DNA of 64,000 bases from Streptomyces sp. WMMC940 (GCF_027460265.1 NZ_JAPZBC010000001.1:4223501-4287500); one strand, 5' to 3'; numbered from the stretch's first letter, positions 34,863-44,059 are shown. Notes: a model not told the origin generated them from the letters alone. Translations and numbers: made by a program.

Positions 34863-35789
34863 TCAGAGCACCGCCACCGGCGCGACCGGTGTCCCGGTGC
34901 CGCCGACGAACGGCTCGGGGGTGGCCGACAGCAGGAAGGCGTACCGCCGTTCCTCCGCGCAGGCCGCCGAGAGTTCCTCCAGGTTCCAGTTCTGGCCCTG
35001 CAGCATGCCCATCTCCACCAGGTCCAGCGCGTGCACGGGCAGCCAGAGGTTCTCGATCTCCGGCGGGAAGATCTCGAAGGTGAGGGTGTCGTTCGCGACG
35101 GCGGCGGTGTCGCGGGCGTGGAACCACTCGGGTGCACGGACCGAGAGGCCGGGCGAGGGGTGGGCGTACGCGTGCCTGTCCCCACCGAGGTACGCCTGGA
35201 TCTGACCGGTCCTGACGAGCACGACGTCGCCCGCCCGTACCCTTACGCCCCCGAACTCCTCCGCCTCCGCCAGGTCTTCCGGTGTGACGGCCCGGTCGCC
35301 GGCGAGCCGGTCCACGCCCTTGGCGCGCGCCACGTCGAGCAGCACCCCGCGCGAGACGAGGGTGCGGACGGTGTCGATGCCGCTGTAGCGGGCTCCCTCG
35401 TGGGCGGTGATGCTGTCCGCGGGGCGGCCGTTCCAGATCCTGCCCGAGTGCGAGACGTGTGTGAGCGCGTCCCAGTGGGTGGCCGCCTGCAGCCCCATCG
35501 TCACGGCGTCGTCGCTGGTCGCGACCGTACCGGGCCCGAACAGCTCCTGGTTGATCTGCACCATGGTGTGCAGGGGGTTGACCCGGCCCGGGATCATTCC
35601 GGTCTGGACGCCGTCCTGCCGGAGCGGCAGGGCCAGCGGTACGCGCCGGCCGGCACGCACCGTGCCGGCCGCCTCCCGCACCACCTCGTCGGTGATCAGG
35701 TTCAGCGTCCCGATCTCGTCGTCGGCGCCCCAGCGCCCCCAGTTGTTCACACGCTCGGCGATCTCGTGGAACTCCTTCGGCAGTGACAT
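34863..35789 (-). CDS. Cyclase/kynurenine-formamidase-like metal hydrolase
   Basis: 308 residues from ATG 35789, chosen because GGGAGG lies 6 bases before it; an ATG 27 bases upstream is possible. The zinc motif HWDALTHVSHSG (HxDxxxH) and GVLLDVARAKG, GDVVLVRTG blocks are typical of PF04199. The family hydrolyses formamides, cyclic ketones or lactams, so it may open a ring in the degradation pathway. It is divergent from the SDR operon, with operator C between them. Confidence 0.85.
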   Translation of the reverse strand: MSLPKEFHEIAERVNNWGRWGADDEIGTLNLITDEVVREAAGTVRAGRRVPLALPLRQDGVQTGMIPGRVNPLHTMVQINQELFGPGTVATSDDAVTMGLQAATHWDALTHVSHSGRIWNGRPADSITAHEGARYSGIDTVRTLVSRGVLLDVARAKGVDRLAGDRAVTPEDLAEAEEFGGVRVRAGDVVLVRTGQIQAYLGGDRHAYAHPSPGLSVRAPEWFHARDTAAVANDTLTFEIFPPEIENLWLPVHALDLVEMGMLQGQNWNLEELSAACAEERRYAFLLSATPEPFVGGTGTPVAPVAVL

Positions 35790-35831
35790 CGGCGCCTCCC
35801 TGGGGCTTGTGCTCATGCGTCCGGCGGACCA

Positions 35832-35852
35832 TAGAATCTAACGGTCCGTCAG
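35832..35852 (+). promoter_or_regulatory. Promoter -10 with operator C (CTAACG-GTC-CGTCAG)
   Basis: TAGAAT (35832-35837) is a strong -10, and the operator (35838-35852, one mismatch) abuts it, covering the expected transcription start of the SDR operon. That placement argues for repression. The SDR GTG is 20 bp downstream. Confidence 0.7.
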
Positions 35853-35872
35853 AAAACGGGAAGGGGTCGGAC

Positions 35873-36784
35873 GTGGGGAACTTCTTGGCAGGCAGGACCG
35901 TCGCCGTGACCGGCGCCGGACGCGGCATCGGCCGCGCCGTGGCCCTCGCGTGCGCCGCCGAGGGGGCGAAGGTCGTCGTCAACGACCACGGCGTCTCCGT
36001 CGACGGCGCAGAACCGGCCTCGGAGGTCGCCGAGGCGGTGGTCAAGGAGATCGAGGTCGCGGGCGGGGAGGCGGTCGCCGTCGCCGACGACATCTCGACG
36101 ATGGAGGGCGGCCAGCGGGTCGTCGACACCGCGCTCGCCCGCTTCGGACGGCTCGACGGAGCCGTGTGCGTCGCCGGCATCCTGCGCGAGCGCATGCTCT
36201 TCAACATGACCGAGGACGAGTGGGACCCGGTCGTCGCCACCCACCTCAAGGGCACCTTCACCGTCTTCCGCGCGGCCTCCGCGGTCATGCGCGAACAGGG
36301 CGGGGGCACCCTGATCGGCTTCACCAGCGGCAACCACCAGGGCTCCGTCGCCCAGGCCAACTACTCGGCGGCCAAGGGCGGCGTCATCTCGCTGGTGCGC
36401 AGCGCGGCGCTCGGCCTGCACAAGTACGGCGTGACGGCCAACGCGGTCGCACCCGTCGCCCGGACCCGCATGTCGGCAGGCGTCCCCATGGAGCTCAAGG
36501 AGATCGGGGAGCCGGAGGACGTGGCGGCGCTCGTCGTCTACCTGCTGTCCGAGCGTGCGCGCACGGAGAACATCACCGGCCAGGTCTACACGATCGCCGG
36601 CCCCAAGATCGCGGTCTGGGCCCAGCCCCGCGAACTGCGGGCCGCCTACGCCGACGGCGCGTGGACCCCGGAGCGGATCGCGGACTTCCTCCCCGGGACC
36701 GTCGGCACCGACCCGATGCCGATGCTCGCCCACCTCGGGGCGATGGCGAAGGCGGCCGCCTCGGGCGACCGCCCGAACCGCTGA
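35873..36784 (+). CDS. Short-chain dehydrogenase/reductase
   Basis: 303 residues from GTG 35873. NAD(P) motif VTGAGRGIGRA (about 11-21), the NNAG-equivalent VAGIL, and the catalytic Tyr-Lys in NYSAAKGG. The C-terminal extension of about 50 residues is longer than a plain SDR and resembles the SDR part of multifunctional 3-hydroxyacyl-CoA dehydrogenases (HSD17B4/MFE-2 type). A beta-hydroxyacyl-CoA oxidation step is likely. It leads an operon with an acyl-CoA dehydrogenase and an alcohol dehydrogenase. Confidence 0.88.
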   Translation: MGNFLAGRTVAVTGAGRGIGRAVALACAAEGAKVVVNDHGVSVDGAEPASEVAEAVVKEIEVAGGEAVAVADDISTMEGGQRVVDTALARFGRLDGAVCVAGILRERMLFNMTEDEWDPVVATHLKGTFTVFRAASAVMREQGGGTLIGFTSGNHQGSVAQANYSAAKGGVISLVRSAALGLHKYGVTANAVAPVARTRMSAGVPMELKEIGEPEDVAALVVYLLSERARTENITGQVYTIAGPKIAVWAQPRELRAAYADGAWTPERIADFLPGTVGTDPMPMLAHLGAMAKAAASGDRPNR

Positions 36785-36799
36785 CGCGGGGCCGCGACC

Positions 36800-37975
36800 A
36801 TGGACTTCGCCTTCGACCCCGAAGACACCGCCTTCCGGCACGAGGCGCGCACCTGGTTGGAGGACCACGTCCCCGGCGCGTTCGCCGACCCCGCAGGGCA
36901 CGGCGGACCCGGCAGCGAGCACGAGTGCGCCCGCACCCGGCTCGCCTGGGAGCGCGAACTCGGCGCCGGCGGCTGGATCGGGCTCGGCTGGGACGCCGAC
37001 CACGGCAACCGCCGCGCCACCCTCACCCAGCAGGTCGTCTGGGCCGAGGAGTACGCGCGCGCCCGCGCCCCCGCCCGGCTCGGCCACATCGGCGAGAACC
37101 TGCTCGCCCCGACCCTGATCGCCCACGGCGACACGGACCAGCAGGCCCGCTACCTGCCGGGCATCGCCCACGGCGAGGAGTTCTGGTGCCAGGGCTACAG
37201 CGAGCCCGGCGCGGGCTCCGACCTGGCGTCGCTACGGACCACGGCCGTCGCCGACGGCGGCCGCTACCGGGTCACTGGCCAGAAGGTCTGGACCTCGCTC
37301 GCCCGCGAGGCGCACTGGTGCTTCCTCCTGGCCCGCACCGAACCCGGCACCACCCGCCACCGCGGACTGTCGTTCCTGCTCGTGCCGATGGACCAGCCGG
37401 GCCGCGTCGACGTACGGCCCATCCGGCAGATGTCCGGCACCAGCGAGTTCAACGAGGTCTTCCTCGACGGCGCCGAGGCCGTCGAGACGGTCGGCGGCGA
37501 GGGGAACGGCTGGCAGGTCGCGATGGGCCTGCTCGCCCTCGAACGCGGGGTCTCGACGCTCGCCCAGCAGATCGGCTTCGAGGAGGAGCTGGGCCGGGTC
37601 CTCCGCACCGCCGCCGGGGGCGTCCTCGACCACGACCCCGTGCTCCGGGACCGCCTGGTCCGTCAGTGGGCCGAACTGCGCACCATGCGCTGGAACGCGC
37701 TGCGCACCCTCGGCCGCACCGGCGACCCGGGTGCGCCGAGCGTCGCGAAACTGCTGTGGGGCGGCTGGCACCGGCGGCTCGGCGAACTGGCCGTGCAGGT
37801 ACGGGGGGCATCCGCCGCCGCCGGCCCGGGCGCCTGGTCGCCCTCGTACGAAGTGGACGCGCTGCAACGGCTGTTCCTCTTCACCCGCGCCGACACGATC
37901 TACGGCGGCTCGGACGAGATCCAGCGGAACATCATCGCCGAGCGGGTGCTCGGCCTACCCAGGGAGCCGCGGTGA
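36800..37975 (+). CDS. Acyl-CoA dehydrogenase, alpha-type
   Basis: 391 residues. FAD motif WCQGYSEPGAGSDLASL, then FNEVFLDG, and C-terminal YGGSDEIQRNIIAERVLG, in which the usual catalytic Glu of YEG is Gly. A Glu in LLALERGVST could act instead. It closely parallels the gene at 31911 but has no short partner next to it. The ACAD at 60933 is a candidate partner. The stop overlaps the alcohol dehydrogenase start by 4 bases. Confidence 0.88.
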   Translation: MDFAFDPEDTAFRHEARTWLEDHVPGAFADPAGHGGPGSEHECARTRLAWERELGAGGWIGLGWDADHGNRRATLTQQVVWAEEYARARAPARLGHIGENLLAPTLIAHGDTDQQARYLPGIAHGEEFWCQGYSEPGAGSDLASLRTTAVADGGRYRVTGQKVWTSLAREAHWCFLLARTEPGTTRHRGLSFLLVPMDQPGRVDVRPIRQMSGTSEFNEVFLDGAEAVETVGGEGNGWQVAMGLLALERGVSTLAQQIGFEEELGRVLRTAAGGVLDHDPVLRDRLVRQWAELRTMRWNALRTLGRTGDPGAPSVAKLLWGGWHRRLGELAVQVRGASAAAGPGAWSPSYEVDALQRLFLFTRADTIYGGSDEIQRNIIAERVLGLPREPR

Positions 37976-39021
37976 GAGGTGTCGTGTTCGACGGCGAGCG
38001 GGTCGAGGTCGCCGGCGACCTCGAGATACGCGCCCCCGGCCCTGACGAGGTGCTCGTCCGCGTCGTGGCCGCGGGACTCTGCCACAGCGATCTGTCGGTG
38101 ATCGACGGAACGATCCCCTTTCCCGTGCCCGTCGTGCTGGGGCACGAGGGCGCGGGCGTCGTCGAGGGCGTCGGCGCGGACGTCACCCACGTCGCGCCCG
38201 GCGACCACGTGTCGCTGTCGACGCTCGCCAACTGCGGGACGTGCGCGGAGTGCGACCGGGGGCGGCCGACGATGTGCCGCGCCTCGATCGGCAGGCCCGG
38301 GCGGCCGTTCACCCGGGCCGGGAGGCCGCTGCACCAGTTCGCCGCCAACTCGGCCTTCGCGGAACGCACCCTGGTGAAGGCCGTCCAGGCGGTGCGGATC
38401 CCCGACGACATCCCGCTCACCTCGGCCGCGCTCATCGGCTGCGGGGTGCTGACCGGCGTGGGGGCCGTGCTCAACCGGGCCAGGGTGGCCCTCGGCGACA
38501 CGGTCGTGGTCATCGGCGCGGGCGGCATCGGGCTGAACGTGCTCCAGGGGGCCCGTCTCGCGGGCGCGGTGACGATCGTCGCCGTGGACACCAACCCGGC
38601 GAAGGAGGAGACCGCCCGCCTCTTCGGCGCGACGCACTTCCTCACCTCCGTGGACGCGGTACGGGACGTGCTGCCGCACGGCGCGCAGCACGTCTTCGAG
38701 TGCGTCGGGCACACGGGACTGGTGCGTCGGGCGATCGACCTCCTGGACCGCCACGGCCAGGCGGTGCTGCTCGGCATGCCGGCCCCGACGGCGCAGGCGA
38801 CGTTCCTGCCCGCGGCGATGTTCCTGGACAAGGCCGTGCTCGGCTGCCGCTACGGCTCCTCGCGCCCGCAGCACGACATCGCCCTGTACGCGCGGCTGTA
38901 CCGGGAGGGACGGCTGCTGCTGGACGAACTGGTCACGGAGACGTACCCGGTGGAGGACTTCGCCAAGGCGGCCGAGGACGCGGAGCACGGGCGGGTGGCG
39001 CGGGGAGTGCTGACGTTCTGA
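37972..39021 (+). CDS. Zinc-dependent alcohol dehydrogenase
   Basis: 349 residues, MDR family. Catalytic zinc motif AGLCHSDLSVIDG and GHEGAGVVE, structural zinc site CGTCAECDRGRPTMC with four cysteines, and Rossmann motif VIGAGGIGLN (about 180-189). It oxidises or reduces an alcohol/aldehyde with NAD(P), plausibly a side-chain step in the same pathway as the overlapping ACAD and SDR genes. It starts at GTG overlapping the preceding stop. Confidence 0.9.
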   Translation: MRGVVFDGERVEVAGDLEIRAPGPDEVLVRVVAAGLCHSDLSVIDGTIPFPVPVVLGHEGAGVVEGVGADVTHVAPGDHVSLSTLANCGTCAECDRGRPTMCRASIGRPGRPFTRAGRPLHQFAANSAFAERTLVKAVQAVRIPDDIPLTSAALIGCGVLTGVGAVLNRARVALGDTVVVIGAGGIGLNVLQGARLAGAVTIVAVDTNPAKEETARLFGATHFLTSVDAVRDVLPHGAQHVFECVGHTGLVRRAIDLLDRHGQAVLLGMPAPTAQATFLPAAMFLDKAVLGCRYGSSRPQHDIALYARLYREGRLLLDELVTETYPVEDFAKAAEDAEHGRVARGVLTF

Positions 39022-39190
39022 GCGCGGGCGGTCGGGGCTGGTGCCGGGCTGTGACCATGCCGGCTCGGCTCCTCGCGGGTCGGGTCGTGAGCAGGGTGGT
39101 TCCCGTGGGTTCGGCCGTGGGCGGCGGCCGGGGAGGGCCCAGTGGACCCCTCCTCCGTGAGCGGGGCCCCCGCGAAGGGACCGGGCGGCG

Positions 39191-40264
39191 TCAGGGCGAC
39201 ACGGCCGTCGCGCGGAACGTCCGCCGGTAGACCGTCGGTGCCACGCCCAGCGCCGCCGTCACGTGCTGGCGCATCGACTGCGCCGTACCGAACCCCGAGT
39301 CGCGGGCCACCCGGTCCATGGACAGCTCCGTGCACTCCAGCAGCTGCCGGGCCCGCTCCACACGCTGCCGGGCCAGCCACTGCCCGGGGCTCACGCCGAC
39401 CTCCTCGCGGAAGCGGCGGGTGAACGTGCGTACGGACATGGACTCCTGGCCGGCCAGGTCGCGCAGCTGGATCGGCTCGTGGAGGTGCGTCAGCGCCCAC
39501 GCCCGGGCCGCCGAGGTCGTCGCGGTCTGCGGTTCGGGCACGGGACGGTGGATGTACTGGGCCTGGCCGCCGTCCCGGTGCGGCGGGACGACCGTGCGCC
39601 GGGCGACGTCGTTCGCGACGGCCGTGCCGTGGTCGCGGCGCACGATGTGCAGGCAGAGGTCGATGCCGGCGGCCACCCCCGCGGAGGTGAGCACGTCCCC
39701 GTCGTCGATGAACAGCACGTCCGCGTCCACCTGGACCTTCGGGAACGTCCTCTGGAAGTGCTCGGCCGACGACCAGTGCGTCGTCGCGGGCCGGCCGTCG
39801 AGGAACCCGGCGGCGGCGAGGACGTACCCGCCGGTGCAGATCGACACCAGCCGGGTGCCGGGCCGCAGCCGGGCCAGGGCGGCGGCCAGTTCGGGGGTGA
39901 GCCTGCCCTCGGTGTGCACGGGGCCGAGCTCGTACGACGCCGGCACGATCACCGTGTCGGCCCTGGCCAGCGCCTCGGGGCCGTTCTCCACCAGCACCGC
40001 GAAGTCGGCGTCGGTGCGGACCGGACCGGGCGGCCGCACCGAACAGGTCACCACCTCGTACAGCTTCCGCCCGGTGGCGTCGGCCGCGCGGCCGAAGATG
40101 CGCTGCGGAATGCCCAGCTCGAAGGGGAGGCAGCCGTCCAGCGCCAGGACGACGACGCGATGCGGGCGCGTGGCGCTGTGTGGCGCGGCGGATTCGGGAG
40201 GCGGGGCGGATGCCTGGACCTCGGCGGTTCCCGGAGGCGGGGCGGATGCCTGGTGACGAGCCAT
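39191..40264 (-). CDS. GlxA-type AraC family regulator with DJ-1/PfpI domain
   Basis: 357 residues. The N-terminal DJ-1/PfpI-like amidotransferase fold (about 25-195: VVVLALDGCLPFELGIPQRIF, SICTGGYVLAAAGFLDGR) is followed by an AraC double HTH (about 245-345: QLRDLAGQESMSVRTFTRRF, ARDSGFGTAQSMRQHV). It is divergent from an MFS gene 71 bp away and probably controls it. ATG 40264 was chosen over an upstream frame lying in the spacer. QASAPPP is repeated near the N-terminus, from a 21-base direct repeat. Confidence 0.88.
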   Translation of the reverse strand: MARHQASAPPPGTAEVQASAPPPESAAPHSATRPHRVVVLALDGCLPFELGIPQRIFGRAADATGRKLYEVVTCSVRPPGPVRTDADFAVLVENGPEALARADTVIVPASYELGPVHTEGRLTPELAAALARLRPGTRLVSICTGGYVLAAAGFLDGRPATTHWSSAEHFQRTFPKVQVDADVLFIDDGDVLTSAGVAAGIDLCLHIVRRDHGTAVANDVARRTVVPPHRDGGQAQYIHRPVPEPQTATTSAARAWALTHLHEPIQLRDLAGQESMSVRTFTRRFREEVGVSPGQWLARQRVERARQLLECTELSMDRVARDSGFGTAQSMRQHVTAALGVAPTVYRRTFRATAVSP

Positions 40265-40335
40265 GGCCCGATCGTATCGAATGCTGTCCTTCAGGCCACT
40301 CGTTCCCGACGGTCCGCCGCGCGGATGCTGGTGAC

Positions 40336-41655
40336 GTGACCCAGACAAGCGATATCCCCGCAGCTCCGGCCGCCTCCCCCACGGGGGAGGCGGTTCGCCG
40401 CCGCCGTCGCGTCCACCGCGCGTGGTTCGTCGCCGCCGTCGCGTTCGTGACGATCATCGGCGCCGCTGCCTTCCGCTCCCTGCCGGGGCTGCTGATCGAC
40501 CCGCTGCACCAGGAATTCGGCTGGTCACGCGCCACGATCGGGCTCGCGGTCTCCATCAATCTCGCGCTGTACGGACTCACCGCGCCGTTCGCCGCCGCCC
40601 TGATGGACCGGTACGGCATCCGCAGGGTCGTGGCGGCCGCGCTGACGGTGATCGCGCTCGGTTCGGGCCTGACGGTCTGGATGACCGCGGCCTGGCAACT
40701 GCTGCTCTGCTGGGGCCTGCTCGTCGGCCTCGGCAGCGGCTCGATGGCACTCGCCTTCGCGGCGACCGTGACGAACCGCTGGTTCACCGAGCGCAGGGGT
40801 CTGGTCACCGGAATCCTGACGGCGGCCGCCGCGTCCGGGCAGCTGATCTTCCTCCCCCTGCTGTCCTGGATCGTCCAGGAGCACCAGTGGCGTCCCGCGG
40901 CCGTCACGGTCGCGCTCGCCGCCCTGGCCGTCGTCCCGTTCGTCTGGCTGCTGCTGCGCGACCACCCGGCGGACGTCGGGCTGGCCCCCTACGGGGCGAA
41001 GGAGTTCGTGCCCAAGCCGCCGCCGGTGCCGGGCGCGGCCCGGCGCACCCTGTCCGTCCTGTTCTCGGCCGCGCGGACCGGGCCGTTCTGGCTGCTGGCG
41101 GGCACGTTCGCGATCTGCGGCGCCTCGACGAACGGCCTCGTCCAGACCCACTTCGTCCCGGCCGCCCACGACCACGGCATGCCCATCACGGCCGCGGCCT
41201 CCCTCCTCGCGGTCATCGGCGTCTTCGACGTGGTCGGGACCGTCGCCTCCGGCTGGTTCACCGACCGCTTCGACACCCGCCGGCTGCTCGCCGTCTACTA
41301 CGCGCTGCGCGGCGTCTCACTGCTCTTCCTGCCGATGCTGCTGGCGCCGTCCGTGCACCCGCCGATGATCTTCTTCATCGTCTTCTACGGCCTCGATTGG
41401 GTCGCGACCGTCCCACCGACGATCGCACTGTGCCGGGAGCACTACGGCGACGACAGCGCGATCGTCTTCGGCTGGGTCCTCGCCTCCCACCAGGTCGGCG
41501 CCGCGGCCGTCGCCTTCGCGGGCGGCCTCGCCCGCGACGTGTTCGGCACCTACGACGTGGTCTGGTACGCCTCGGGCGCCCTGTGCGCGGCGGCGGCCCT
41601 GATGGCGCTGGTGATCCGGCGGGGCGCGCCTTCACGGGCGGTGGCGGCGGTCTGA
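40336..41655 (+). CDS. MFS transporter
   Basis: 439 residues from GTG 40336 with 12 predicted membrane helices, starting AWFVAAVAFVTIIGAAAF at about 29. The loop 2-3 motif MDRYGIRRVV and its second-half counterpart TDRFDTRRLL are visible. It resembles the monocarboxylate/oxalate-formate branch of MFS. Divergent from the DJ-1/AraC regulator. The substrate is unknown, but it may be an aromatic or aliphatic acid. No operator of the CTGACG type lies in the spacer. Confidence 0.88.
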   Translation: MTQTSDIPAAPAASPTGEAVRRRRRVHRAWFVAAVAFVTIIGAAAFRSLPGLLIDPLHQEFGWSRATIGLAVSINLALYGLTAPFAAALMDRYGIRRVVAAALTVIALGSGLTVWMTAAWQLLLCWGLLVGLGSGSMALAFAATVTNRWFTERRGLVTGILTAAAASGQLIFLPLLSWIVQEHQWRPAAVTVALAALAVVPFVWLLLRDHPADVGLAPYGAKEFVPKPPPVPGAARRTLSVLFSAARTGPFWLLAGTFAICGASTNGLVQTHFVPAAHDHGMPITAAASLLAVIGVFDVVGTVASGWFTDRFDTRRLLAVYYALRGVSLLFLPMLLAPSVHPPMIFFIVFYGLDWVATVPPTIALCREHYGDDSAIVFGWVLASHQVGAAAVAFAGGLARDVFGTYDVVWYASGALCAAAALMALVIRRGAPSRAVAAV

Positions 41656-41838
41656 GGCCCGGGGGCGCCGTGCGTGTCCGGCGTCGATCGGTCGCGGCCT
41701 CGCCTGCGGTGGGCGAGGTGCGTTCGGGCCGCTGCAGGGGTCATCTCCGCGCCGTGCCGCCCCGGGCGGGCGGGGATTGCCACGAGGTGGGACGTGTTCC
41801 GCGCGGGCGGCCGCCCGCGCGGGGTCCCACCGCTTGTG

Positions 41839-42156
41839 TCAGCCCGCACGGTCGAGCGGTTCGAATCCCACCTGGAGACGCATGCCCAGCGCGATCGCGA
41901 GCCGGTCCAGCATGGGCAGCGTCGGCATCGTGCCCCCGGCCTCGAAGCGGGCGACGGCGGGCTGCTGCAGCCCGGCCGCCTGAGCGAGCTGGGCCTGACT
42001 CATTCCGAGCGCTTCCCTGCGCTCACGGACGGCCCGCCCCAGCTCGAAACGGAACCGCGTCGCCTCATAGGCCGCTCGTGCGCCCGGATCGTCGAGGGCC
42101 TCGGCCCTCAGCTCCCCCCACGTCTTCCGCCCGGCCATTGCGTCATCACCCTTCAT
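41839..42156 (-). CDS. higA: HigA-type XRE antitoxin
   Basis: 105 residues from 42156, or 99 from ATG 42138. The HTH_3 domain is at about 42-98 (LGRAVRERREALGMSQAQLAQAAG, PAVARFEAGGTMP). Toxin-first order with the antitoxin overlapping the toxin stop is typical of HigBA. The antitoxin frame is intact and should repress the operon and neutralise HigB. The upstream toxin frame is broken, so the antitoxin may survive alone. Confidence 0.85.
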   Translation of the reverse strand: MKGDDAMAGRKTWGELRAEALDDPGARAAYEATRFRFELGRAVRERREALGMSQAQLAQAAGLQQPAVARFEAGGTMPTLPMLDRLAIALGMRLQVGFEPLDRAG

Positions 42157-42489
42157 CAGCTGTGTGCTCCTCGGCGATGCATGTGCGCATCGCCCTCAGG
42201 GCCCGCTGGATCTCCACCGGCTCCCACATGCGTTGCTTGCGGAACGCGGTCAGCAGGATGATGCGGCGGCCGCTCCCGATCCAGTAGGTGATACGCATGG
42301 CGTCGCCGTCCAGGTGGAACCGCAGTTCCCGGAGTTTGCCGGCAAGCTGCTTGGTGTAGGGCTCGCCCAGGAAGACGCCTGCTCGGCAAGCAGGTCGACG
42401 TAGAACGCGACCGTACCGCGGTGCCGCGGACTCAGCCCGAGGAACCATTTCTCCACCTCCGGCTCGACTTCGACCCCACCCCATGCCAT
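42146..42489 (-). pseudogene. higB: HigB-type toxin, frameshifted
   Basis: Two overlapping minus frames together make one HigB/Gp49-like protein of about 114 residues: MAWGGVEVEPEVEKWFLGLS to LLAEQ in the frame starting at 42489, then GVFLGEPYTKQLAGKLREL, MRITYWIGSGRRIILLTAF and the end in the frame of 42484. The switch is at about 42379, consistent with loss of one G in a G run (cag-g-cgtc). The product is inactive unless this is a sequencing error or a slippery site. RNase residues in the C-terminal part look normal. Confidence 0.8.
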
Positions 42490-42599
42490 AACGAGGACGT
42501 TATGGAGAGCCTAGCGCCGTCCGGTCGAGAACGCCCGTCGTTCATCCGCCCGAGTGTCGCGCCCGCGGCACTTGACGGGCGCCAGACGGCCCTCCCGCC

Positions 42600-43214
42600 C
42601 TAAGCCTCGAAGCGCCCGAACCGCCCCCGGTGGAACAGCAGCGGATCGCCGTCGGCCTCCGCGCCCAGGGCCTCCACCCTTCCCACCACGATCAGATGGT
42701 CGCCGCCGGTGTGGACCGCGCCGATCGTGCAGTCGATCCAGGCGGGCACGGAGGCGAGGCGGGGGGAACCGGTCGCCGGGGCGGGGGTGTGGGCGACGCC
42801 CTTGAACTTGTCGGCGCCGCTCACGGCGAACGCGCGGCAGAGGTCACCCTGGTCCGCCCCGAGGACGTTGACGCAGAACGCCCCGGCGCGAGCGATGCGC
42901 GGCCAGGTCGTCGACGTACGGGCGACCATGAACACCACCAGGGGCGGGTCGAGCGACAGCGAGGCGAAGGACTGGCAGGCGAAGCCCGCCGGGCCGCCGC
43001 CCGCCGCGTCGTGGGCCGTGACGACCGTGACGCCGCTCGCGAAGTGCCCCAGTACACGGCGGAATTCGGCGGGGGCTACCGGTAGCCGTTCGTCCTCCCC
43101 GACGGTGCGCAGCGCGGGACGCGGCAGCGCGTCGAAGGACGGTTCGCCCGGCGGGGCGGTGCCGGTGGTGCGGAGGTAGCGGACGGCGGTCGCGGCCATC
43201 CCGGCGTGTCCCAT
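42600..43214 (-). CDS. Flavin reductase family protein (HsaB/HpaC-like)
   Basis: 204 residues from ATG 43214; ATG 43226 and Met at 43199 are alternatives. PF01613 blocks: FRRVLGHFASGVTVVTAHD, GFACQSFASLSLDPPLVVFM, FCVNVLGADQ, WIDCTIGAVHTGGDH. These proteins supply reduced flavin to a two-component monooxygenase or act as FMN oxidoreductases. Operator D lies 18 bp before the start, tying it to the degradation set. A monooxygenase partner could be encoded outside this window. Confidence 0.87.
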   Translation of the reverse strand: MGHAGMAATAVRYLRTTGTAPPGEPSFDALPRPALRTVGEDERLPVAPAEFRRVLGHFASGVTVVTAHDAAGGGPAGFACQSFASLSLDPPLVVFMVARTSTTWPRIARAGAFCVNVLGADQGDLCRAFAVSGADKFKGVAHTPAPATGSPRLASVPAWIDCTIGAVHTGGDHLIVVGRVEALGAEADGDPLLFHRGRFGRFEA

Positions 43215-43231
43215 CACGCCCCTCATTGAAC

Positions 43232-43246
43232 CTGACGGTACGTCAG
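43232..43246. promoter_or_regulatory. Palindromic operator D (CTGACG-GTA-CGTCAG)
   Basis: Perfect inverted repeat, 18 bp upstream of the flavin reductase ATG at 43214, identical to operator A. Confidence 0.75.
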
Positions 43247-43422
43247 ATGAGAACCCTCCGCACTCGCTCGCCCTCTTGTCGTGAAGGGCCGCCCCGGTGG
43301 ACCCCACCAGGCACCGGTCCGCGCGCGCCTTCGTTCCGCGCGGCAGCGGTCCCCACCCGGCAGCGGCCCGTGCCAGGTAGCGTGGAGCCGACCAGTCGCC
43401 GCCGTCACGGAGAAGCACCGAC

Positions 43423-44043
43423 ATGGGCACACCCCTGTTCGTCAAGGTCTGCGGTCTGCGCACGGAACGGGACGTGGACACCGCCGTCGAGGCCGGAGCC
43501 GACGCCATCGGCTTCGTCTTCGCCGCGAGTCCGCGGCGCATCGACGCCGGTACCGCGCGGCGCCTCGCCGCCCGAGTGCCCGACGGCGTACTGACGGTCG
43601 GCGTCTTCCGCGACCAGCCGCTCGATTCCGTCCGCGCCCTGCTGGGCGAGACCGGCATGCGCGCCGTGCAACTGCACGGCCAGGAGGACCTCGCGTACTT
43701 CGACGCCCTGCGTCCGGACGGCCGCACCCTGATCCGGGGGGTCGCCGTCAGGGGCGCGGTACCGCGGTACGGCGAGCGCGGCGAGGACGTCCTCCTGCTC
43801 GACGCGCCCGTGCCCGGCGCGGGCGAGACCTGGGACCGCAGCGGCAAGCAGCTCCCGGCCCCCGGCCGGCGCTGGCTGCTCGCCGGTGGACTCGACCCGC
43901 ACAACGTCGCGGACGCGGTGCGCACGGCCCGCCCCTGGGGCGTGGACGTCTCCAGCGGCATCGAGGTCAGCCGCGGGGTGAAGAGCCCCGAACTGATCAC
44001 GGCGTTCATCGCGGCAGCGCGCGGCGCCTCGACGGTGTCCTGA
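43423..44043 (+). CDS. trpF: Phosphoribosylanthranilate isomerase
   Basis: 206 residues, full-length TrpF barrel. Catalytic Cys10 is in VKVCGLR and Asp127 in DVLLLDAPV. Phosphate-binding blocks are LLAGGLDPHNV and VDVSSGIEVSRGVK. It converts PRA to CdRP in tryptophan synthesis. Most Streptomyces lack trpF and use the dual-function PriA, so this is notable. There are no other trp genes beside it; it stands alone between a flavin reductase and a GNAT gene. No trp leader was seen. Confidence 0.92.
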   Translation: MGTPLFVKVCGLRTERDVDTAVEAGADAIGFVFAASPRRIDAGTARRLAARVPDGVLTVGVFRDQPLDSVRALLGETGMRAVQLHGQEDLAYFDALRPDGRTLIRGVAVRGAVPRYGERGEDVLLLDAPVPGAGETWDRSGKQLPAPGRRWLLAGGLDPHNVADAVRTARPWGVDVSSGIEVSRGVKSPELITAFIAAARGASTVS

Positions 44044-44059
44044 GCGGCGGCAGCGTACC

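Noticed and set aside
35950..37971. Plus-strand frame that would extend the alcohol dehydrogenase upstream by about 670 residues
   Set aside because: It is out of frame with the SDR and ACAD genes; GTG 37972 gives the normal 349-aa enzyme.
41858..41869. tRNA T-loop-like GGTTCGAATCCC
   Set aside because: It lies inside the higA coding frame and no acceptor, D- or anticodon arms surround it.
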